Of a stretch of DNA of 64,000 nucleotides, positions 57,150 to 64,000 are shown one piece after another (position 1 is the stretch's first letter; every line of letters starts with the position of its first letter). A model generated the notes under the pieces. The model searched no databases and was not told where the DNA came from. It saw only the letters and a list, made by a program, of their open reading frames with translations. Source of the DNA: Vreelandella lutescens (GTDB lineage: Bacteria; Pseudomonadota; Gammaproteobacteria; Pseudomonadales; Halomonadaceae); the NCBI RefSeq assembly GCF_014640815.1, contig NZ_BMHM01000001.1, positions 620,001-684,000 of the forward strand. Direction: 5' to 3'. A program made the position numbers and the translations under genes.

Positions 57150-57247
57150 AAGGGGCAGCGCATACAGGATGCTCCACCCGCTTCGCGGCATGGCTAATCG
57201 TTGAATGAGCCGCGTAGCTCAGGATTTTTTATAATCACAGCGACTGA

Positions 57248-59503
<2,256 letters not shown>

Positions 59504-59541
59504 GTGCCCTACGCCTAGTCACGCGCTGCGTGCGGTTATAC

Positions 59542-59573
59542 CCCCTGCCTGCTTTGCGGGCAGGGGTTTTTTG
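59542..59573 (+). terminator. Intrinsic terminator after isocitrate dehydrogenase
   Basis: An 8-bp stem CCCCTGCC/GGCAGGGG is followed by TTTTTTG. It lies 38 bases after the stop codon. Confidence 0.88.
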
Positions 59574-59796
59574 TTTAGCCCAGTGTGATAATTTTGAGTT
59601 TTTCATGAACCCTTATTGATGGCGCGCGTCTTATACAGCAGATAGATGTGTGTACAACTGATTTGTGCGAAGATCGAGTGACGTTCGCACATCGCCTTTG
59701 CGTTTAAGGCACCGCCCGTCAGCCGAGAGAAGATGATCCTTGCTGCTTATGCTTAATACAGAAAGCCCTTACTTGGCGGCCACCGTAGAGGCAGGC

Positions 59797-60120
59797 ATGA
59801 CACGCCCTGGCATGCCCGAGCATGACGATGACCTAGCGGTGCAGTCAGCCGAGCCAGCGTTGGCGCAGCCACCCCTGTACAAAGTGGTGCTGCACAATGA
59901 TGACTACACCCCGATGGAGTTTGTCGTTGAGGTGCTACAAGGCTTTTTTAATATGGATAGCGAAAAAGCTGTGCAAGTGATGCTGGCCGTACACACGCAA
60001 GGGAAAGCGACCTGCGGCATTTTTACCCGAGACATCGCTGAGACCAAAAGTTATCAAGTGAATGAGTATGCCCGTGAGTGCGAGCACCCGTTAATGAGTG
60101 ATATCGAGGCTGCTGATTGA
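59797..60120 (+). CDS. clpS: ATP-dependent Clp protease adaptor ClpS
   Basis: N-recognin that hands proteins with N-terminal Leu, Phe, Tyr or Trp to Clp[21 protein letters not shown] contains the substrate-pocket residues (NDD, M), and [20 protein letters not shown] the ClpA-contact face. The frame opens at 59740, but ATG at 59797 has GAGGCAGG at good spacing and gives 107 aa, close to E. coli ClpS. It is 153 bases upstream of clpA. Confidence 0.93.
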   Translation: MTRPGMPEHDDDLAVQSAEPALAQPPLYKVVLHNDDYTPMEFVVEVLQGFFNMDSEKAVQVMLAVHTQGKATCGIFTRDIAETKSYQVNEYARECEHPLMSDIEAAD

Positions 60121-60273
60121 GCGTATTGCAGTGAGCAGCGTTGAAAAAAAGTAGCACAGGGGCTTGCAACCACACCGTTTGTACCCGATGTTGAAAGTGC
60201 CGGTCGATTAAACTGATCCGACGCAAGCCCTAGGTGGCGATATGCCCTAGGTAGTAGCGAAAAGGGGACTGCC

Positions 60274-62550
60274 ATGCTGAGCAAAGAACTTGAACTGACC
60301 CTGAACACGGCCTTCACCGTGGCTCGCTCAAAGCGCCACGAATTCATGACCGTAGAGCACCTACTGCTAGCACTGCTGGACAATGCTTCTGCGGTTGATG
60401 TGCTGAAGGCGTGCGGGGCAAACCTCGACAAGCTGCGGTCCGATCTGCAGGATTTCATTAACTCGACCACACCACTGATCCCTGAAGGTCAGGGTGACCG
60501 TGAAACGCAGCCTACGCTGGGCTTCCAGCGCGTGCTGCAGCGTGCTGTATTCCATGTTCAATCTTCTGGAAAAAGCGAAGTGACGGGCGCTAATGTGCTG
60601 GTTGCTATTTTTTCCGAGCAAGAGAGCCAAGCGGTTTACTTCCTGAAACAGCAGAGTGTGGCGAGGGTAGATGCAGTCAATTACATCGCCCACGGCATCT
60701 CCAAAGTCTCTGGTCATGGCCCGTCGCCCTCTCCTTCATCTCAAGAGAATGACGATGCCGAGGAGGGCAGCGCCGAAGGGGCAGCTCATCCGTTGACCGG
60801 CTACGCTACCAACCTCAACGAGCAGGCGCGTCAGGGTAAAATCGACCCTCTGATTGGCCGCGACCATGAGCTTGAGCGCGTAGTGCAAATTTTGGCGCGT
60901 CGTCGTAAGAATAACCCGCTGCTGGTGGGGGAGGCCGGTGTAGGTAAAACCGCCATTGCTGAAGGCTTAGCCAAGCGCATTGTTGAAGAAGATGTGCCGG
61001 AAGTCATCGCCGATGCGGTGGTGTACTCGCTGGACATGGGCGCACTGCTGGCCGGTACCAAGTACCGTGGCGATTTTGAAAAGCGCCTCAAAAGCCTGCT
61101 AAGCGAGCTGCGCAAACAGCCCAACGCCGTTTTGTTTATCGATGAGATTCACACCGTGATTGGTGCGGGTGCTGCATCGGGTGGTGTGATGGATGCCTCC
61201 AACCTGCTAAAACCGCTGCTCTCTTCTGGCGAGCTGCGCTGCATCGGTTCAACAACGTTTCAAGAGTTCCGCGGTATCTTTGAAAAAGACCGTGCCCTGG
61301 CCCGTCGTTTCCAAAAAGTCGATGTGCTGGCACCGTCTGTTGAAGACACCATCAAAATCCTCAAAGGGCTGCGTTCGCGCTTTGAAGAGCATCACGAGTT
61401 GAAGTACACCGATGGTGCTCTAGAGAGTGCTGCTCGCTTGGCGGATCGCTACATCAATGATCGCTTCCTGCCCGATAAGGCGATTGATGTCATTGACGAA
61501 GCTGGCGCGCATCAGCGCATGCTGCCGCCGGAAGTGCGTGCTAACACGATCGATGTGGAGCAGGTAGAAGCAGTGGTTGCCTCTATCGCCCGTATTCCAC
61601 CGAAAAGTGTGTCTAGTTCGGATCGCAAGCAGCTTGAGAAGTTAGATCGCGACCTGAAAATGCTGGTCTTCGGTCAAGACGAGGCCATTGATTCACTGTC
61701 GGCTGCGATCAAGCTGTCACGCGCAGGCCTGAAGTCGCCTGACAAGCCGGTCGGTAGCTTCTTGTTTGCAGGCCCCACTGGGGTGGGTAAAACCGAAGTT
61801 GCTAAACAGCTGGCGCATATCATGGGCATCGAACTCGTCCGCTTTGATATGTCCGAGTACATGGAGCGCCACACCGTATCGCGGTTGATCGGTGCGCCTC
61901 CAGGCTATGTTGGGTACGACCAAGGCGGCTTATTAACAGAAGCGGTCACCAAACAGCCACACTGTGTATTGCTGTTGGATGAGATTGAAAAGGCTCACCC
62001 GGAAGTCTTTAACCTGCTGCTGCAGGTCATGGACCATGGTCGTCTGACGGATAACAACGGCCGCGAGGCGGACTTCCGTCATGTGATTCTGATTATGACC
62101 TCTAACGCAGGGGCGGAGCAGGCGTCGCGTCGTTCTATCGGCTTCCAGCACCAGGATCACTCAACCGATGCAATGGAAGTGATTCGCCGCACCTTCTCGC
62201 CAGAGTTCCGCAACCGCTTGGACGGCATTATCCAGTTCCATGCGCTGCCCACCACCGTGGTGCGCAATGTAGTCGATAAATTCCTGATCGAACTACAGGC
62301 GCAGTTAGACGAGAAGCGTGTACAGCTAGAGGTTGACGACACCGCGCGGGATTGGCTGGCTGAAAAAGGCTACGATCCGGATATGGGTGCACGGCCAATG
62401 GCTCGCTTGATCCAAGAGAAGCTTAAAAAGCCGCTTGCAGAGATGATTCTGTTTGGCGAACTGGCAGAGCACGGTGGCATTGTGCATGTCAGCTTGGAGG
62501 AGGGAGAGCTACACTTATCGACAGAGTCTGAAATGGCGGATGCGCCCTGA
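60274..62550 (+). CDS. clpA: ATP-dependent Clp protease ATPase subunit ClpA
   Basis: AAA+ unfoldase of the ClpAP protease, 758 aa. The N-domain starts MLSKELELTLNTAF. The first AAA module has GEAGVGKTAIAEGL (Walker A) and VLFIDEIHTVIGAG (Walker B); the second has GPTGVGKTEVAKQL and VLLLDEIEKAHPEVFN. The ClpP-docking loop reads SIGFQHQD, so the tripeptide is IGF (as in ClpX), not the IGL of E. coli ClpA. It works with ClpS, encoded just upstream. Confidence 0.97.
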   Translation: MLSKELELTLNTAFTVARSKRHEFMTVEHLLLALLDNASAVDVLKACGANLDKLRSDLQDFINSTTPLIPEGQGDRETQPTLGFQRVLQRAVFHVQSSGKSEVTGANVLVAIFSEQESQAVYFLKQQSVARVDAVNYIAHGISKVSGHGPSPSPSSQENDDAEEGSAEGAAHPLTGYATNLNEQARQGKIDPLIGRDHELERVVQILARRRKNNPLLVGEAGVGKTAIAEGLAKRIVEEDVPEVIADAVVYSLDMGALLAGTKYRGDFEKRLKSLLSELRKQPNAVLFIDEIHTVIGAGAASGGVMDASNLLKPLLSSGELRCIGSTTFQEFRGIFEKDRALARRFQKVDVLAPSVEDTIKILKGLRSRFEEHHELKYTDGALESAARLADRYINDRFLPDKAIDVIDEAGAHQRMLPPEVRANTIDVEQVEAVVASIARIPPKSVSSSDRKQLEKLDRDLKMLVFGQDEAIDSLSAAIKLSRAGLKSPDKPVGSFLFAGPTGVGKTEVAKQLAHIMGIELVRFDMSEYMERHTVSRLIGAPPGYVGYDQGGLLTEAVTKQPHCVLLLDEIEKAHPEVFNLLLQVMDHGRLTDNNGREADFRHVILIMTSNAGAEQASRRSIGFQHQDHSTDAMEVIRRTFSPEFRNRLDGIIQFHALPTTVVRNVVDKFLIELQAQLDEKRVQLEVDDTARDWLAEKGYDPDMGARPMARLIQEKLKKPLAEMILFGELAEHGGIVHVSLEEGELHLSTESEMADAP

Positions 62551-62605
62551 AAAGGGCGCTAAGATACCGACAAGCAGTAAGGTAAGTAACCACTAGCAAA
62601 CGCAC

Positions 62606-62634
62606 AGCGCCCTGTCTTCGACGGGGCGTTGTCG
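62606..62634 (+). terminator. Probable terminator after clpA
   Basis: A stem of 10 pairs (62606-62615 with 62621-62630, two G-U) with a CTTCG loop lies 56 bases after clpA, followed by GTCGTTT. Confidence 0.6.
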
Positions 62635-62722
62635 TTTCCAGGGAGCGGCACCGTATTTACGTGTTACTAACAGGCATGGGGCGTTTCTGCGAGCAGACGT
62701 TGCTTGAGGGCGAGATCAAGGC

Positions 62723-62941
62723 TTAGCGCGAGCGGTAAACAATACGGCCTTTGGACAGATCGTAGGGCGTCAGCTCTACCTTAACCTTGTCGCCAGTCAG
62801 AATACGGATGTAGTTTTTACGCATCTTGCCAGAGATATGAGCGGTCACAACGTGGCCGTTTTCCAGCTCAACCCGGAACATGGTGTTGGGAAGGGTATCA
62901 ACAATAACGCCTTCCATTTCAATATGATCTTCGCGTGCCAT
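62723..62941 (-). CDS. infA: Translation initiation factor IF-1
   Basis: The complete 72-residue IF-1 is one OB-fold: [40 protein letters not shown], and [13 protein letters not shown] at the end. It binds the ribosomal A site during initiation. It is convergent with clpA, an order that is conserved in many gammaproteobacteria. Confidence 0.98.
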   Translation of the reverse strand: MAREDHIEMEGVIVDTLPNTMFRVELENGHVVTAHISGKMRKNYIRILTGDKVKVELTPYDLSKGRIVYRSR

Positions 62942-63079
62942 ATAGGCAGATCCTCACTTATTTTACATCGTGGATAGTCGAATGATTGCTTCCATAAGCG
63001 CTAGCACAAACCTACACGCCTAAGAAACAGCGCTATATTGTGCCGTAAGCCTGCCGTCAAGGCAAAAAAGCTGGCTAGA

Positions 63080-63814
63080 TTAGCGAATTAAAGGCCGCCA
63101 ATGCCGTCCGTCCAGCAGCTCAATGGGCGAAAAGGCCTGCTTGTAGCGCATCTTACGGCACTCCTCAATCCAGTACCCTAGATAGAGGTGTGGCAGATTT
63201 TTTTCTTGGCATAGTGCAATCAGCTGTAAAATAGCCAAGGTACCCAGCGAGCGCTTCTCCAGCGCGTCATCTACTTTAAAAAATGTATAAATAGCCGAAA
63301 GGCCATGCTCAAGATGGTCAAATGCAGCGACAGCAACCAGTTCACCCTCTAGATACATTTCCATCAAGTGTGCGTAGGGCTCTTCAAGGGTTAAAAAAGT
63401 GCGGTACTGGTCTCTGCTGGGCGGATACATATCGCCGTCTGCGTGACGCTGGCGAATATAGTCGGCGTACAGCGCATAATGTGTCGCGTCAAAGCGGGCA
63501 GCAATAACACGAATATCAATATCGGCATTCCGTCGCCAAATTTTTCGTTGTGTGCGGCTGGCGCTGAATTCGCCCACCGGAATCCGCACTGAGCGACACG
63601 CATTGCAGCCTTCGCAGTGGGGGCGGTATAAGTGGCGTCCGCTGCGACGAAACCCAAGCAAAGAGAGCGAGTCGTACACCCCAGGCACCGGTGACTCCTG
63701 AGGGTCTAAAAACAGCGTGGTAGCCTCTTTGCCAGGCAAATAGCTACAGGCATGCGGAACGGTTAGGAAGAAGCGCAAATCCCGCACGGGGCGGCGAGGA
63801 GCGTTACTACTCAC
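63080..63814 (-). CDS. bpt: Aspartate/glutamate leucyltransferase
   Basis: Transfers Leu from Leu-tRNA to proteins with N-terminal Asp or Glu, making them ClpS substrates. Family marks are PHACSYLPGKEATTLFLDP, CEGCNACRSVRIPV (conserved cysteines), the GNAT-like core ELVAVAAFDHLEHGLSAIYT and GTLAILQLIALCQ followed by LYLGYWIEECRKMRYK. Length is 244 aa. GTG at 63814 follows AAGGAGG. It is 30 bases downstream of the aat 3' end. Confidence 0.94.
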   Translation of the reverse strand: MSSNAPRRPVRDLRFFLTVPHACSYLPGKEATTLFLDPQESPVPGVYDSLSLLGFRRSGRHLYRPHCEGCNACRSVRIPVGEFSASRTQRKIWRRNADIDIRVIAARFDATHYALYADYIRQRHADGDMYPPSRDQYRTFLTLEEPYAHLMEMYLEGELVAVAAFDHLEHGLSAIYTFFKVDDALEKRSLGTLAILQLIALCQEKNLPHLYLGYWIEECRKMRYKQAFSPIELLDGRHWRPLIR

Positions 63815-63844
63815 GGCTTGCCTCCTTGGTAAAAAACAGCACGA

Positions 63845-64000
63845 TTACTCTGCGTTAGCGTCTGAAGGTATTGCTGCCAGCCACGGCGAGGCGGGCACCC
63901 ACGGTGCTTGATGAGCAGCGAAAGGTAAGTGAAACGCCTTTTCTGGCAACCATTGTTCAAGATAGTTGATGAACGTGCTGCGGGCGACTGTTGTTGCTCC
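63845..64000 (-). CDS. aat: Leucyl/phenylalanyl-tRNA-protein transferase, 3' end only
   Basis: The last 51 codons of a minus-strand gene that continues beyond the window edge, ending in TAA at 63845-63847. The visible part (RSTFINYLEQWLPEKAFHLP) fits the poorly conserved C-terminus of Aat, and the aat-bpt-infA-clpA order is common in related bacteria, but the diagnostic motifs lie outside the window. The identity rests mostly on context. Confidence 0.6.
   Translation of the reverse strand, partial: GATTVARSTFINYLEQWLPEKAFHLPFAAHQAPWVPASPWLAAIPSDANAE

Overview
The window looks like chromosomal DNA of a moderately halophilic gammaproteobacterium of the Halomonas/Vreelandella type. This is an inference: protein sequences are closest in style to Halomonadaceae and Pseudomonas families, base composition is moderately GC-rich, gene order mixes Pseudomonas-like and enterobacterial synteny, and several linkers are acidic and serine-rich. 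No phage, insertion sequence, CRISPR array or integrase was found. Almost all of it reads as core genome.

Layout. 1-1942: a toxin-antitoxin remnant (frameshifted RelE-type toxin, intact HTH antitoxin), a small lipoprotein and an XRE/S24-like regulator. 2231-4040: gltX followed by tRNA-Ala(GGC) and tRNA-Glu(TTC) with their own promoter. 4041-4416: an AT-rich gap ending in an inverted pair of DnaA-box-like sequences. 4417-5298: a beta-hydroxyacid dehydrogenase. 5412-18948: the oxidative TCA cluster, gltA divergent from sdhCDAB-sucAB-lpd-sucCD, with folded intercistronic elements and a SucB that carries two lipoyl domains. 19039-23188: a GT4 glycosyltransferase with a flippase-like membrane protein, then a small regulator with a clear promoter/operator upstream of a polyhydroxyalkanoate-depolymerase-like esterase. 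23272-26196: RNase II and a Cof-type HAD phosphatase. 26317-33146: a two-component system and a glucose-type ABC importer (gltR-gtrS-gtsABCD type), with hairpins between gtsA/gtsB and gtsC/gtsD. 33165-41707: ycjXF, a hexose-6-phosphate mutarotase, a GlsB-like stress protein, a large protein with repeated DUF1266-like units, an NlpC/P60 lipoprotein and an MFS exporter. 41672-47545: a five-gene nickel-type ABC importer, divergent nikR with a perfect NikR-type operator between them, and a SlyD-type prolyl isomerase. 47722-50428: small membrane protein, SlyB-like lipoprotein, isocitrate lyase. 50812-56954: GNAT, roxA, purB, hflD, mnmA, nudJ and rluE on one strand. 57269-64000: monomeric isocitrate dehydrogenase, clpS, clpA, infA, bpt and the 3' end of aat.

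How the genes work together. Nearly the whole TCA cycle plus the glyoxylate-shunt entry enzyme is encoded here (citrate synthase, isocitrate dehydrogenase, 2-oxoglutarate dehydrogenase, succinyl-CoA synthetase, succinate dehydrogenase, isocitrate lyase). The gts/gltR block and the mutarotase serve sugar uptake. NikR, the importer and SlyD form a nickel-homeostasis group. Aat, Bpt, ClpS and ClpA form the complete bacterial N-degron pathway.

The observations most worth following up are the DnaA-box hairpin after tRNA-Glu, the nested inverted repeat between gtsC and gtsD, the DUF1266 repeat protein, the duplicated lipoyl domain of SucB, the repeated TGTAGT-type half-sites upstream of aceA, and the operator-controlled regulator/depolymerase pair. 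I did not find a clearly new multi-gene system.
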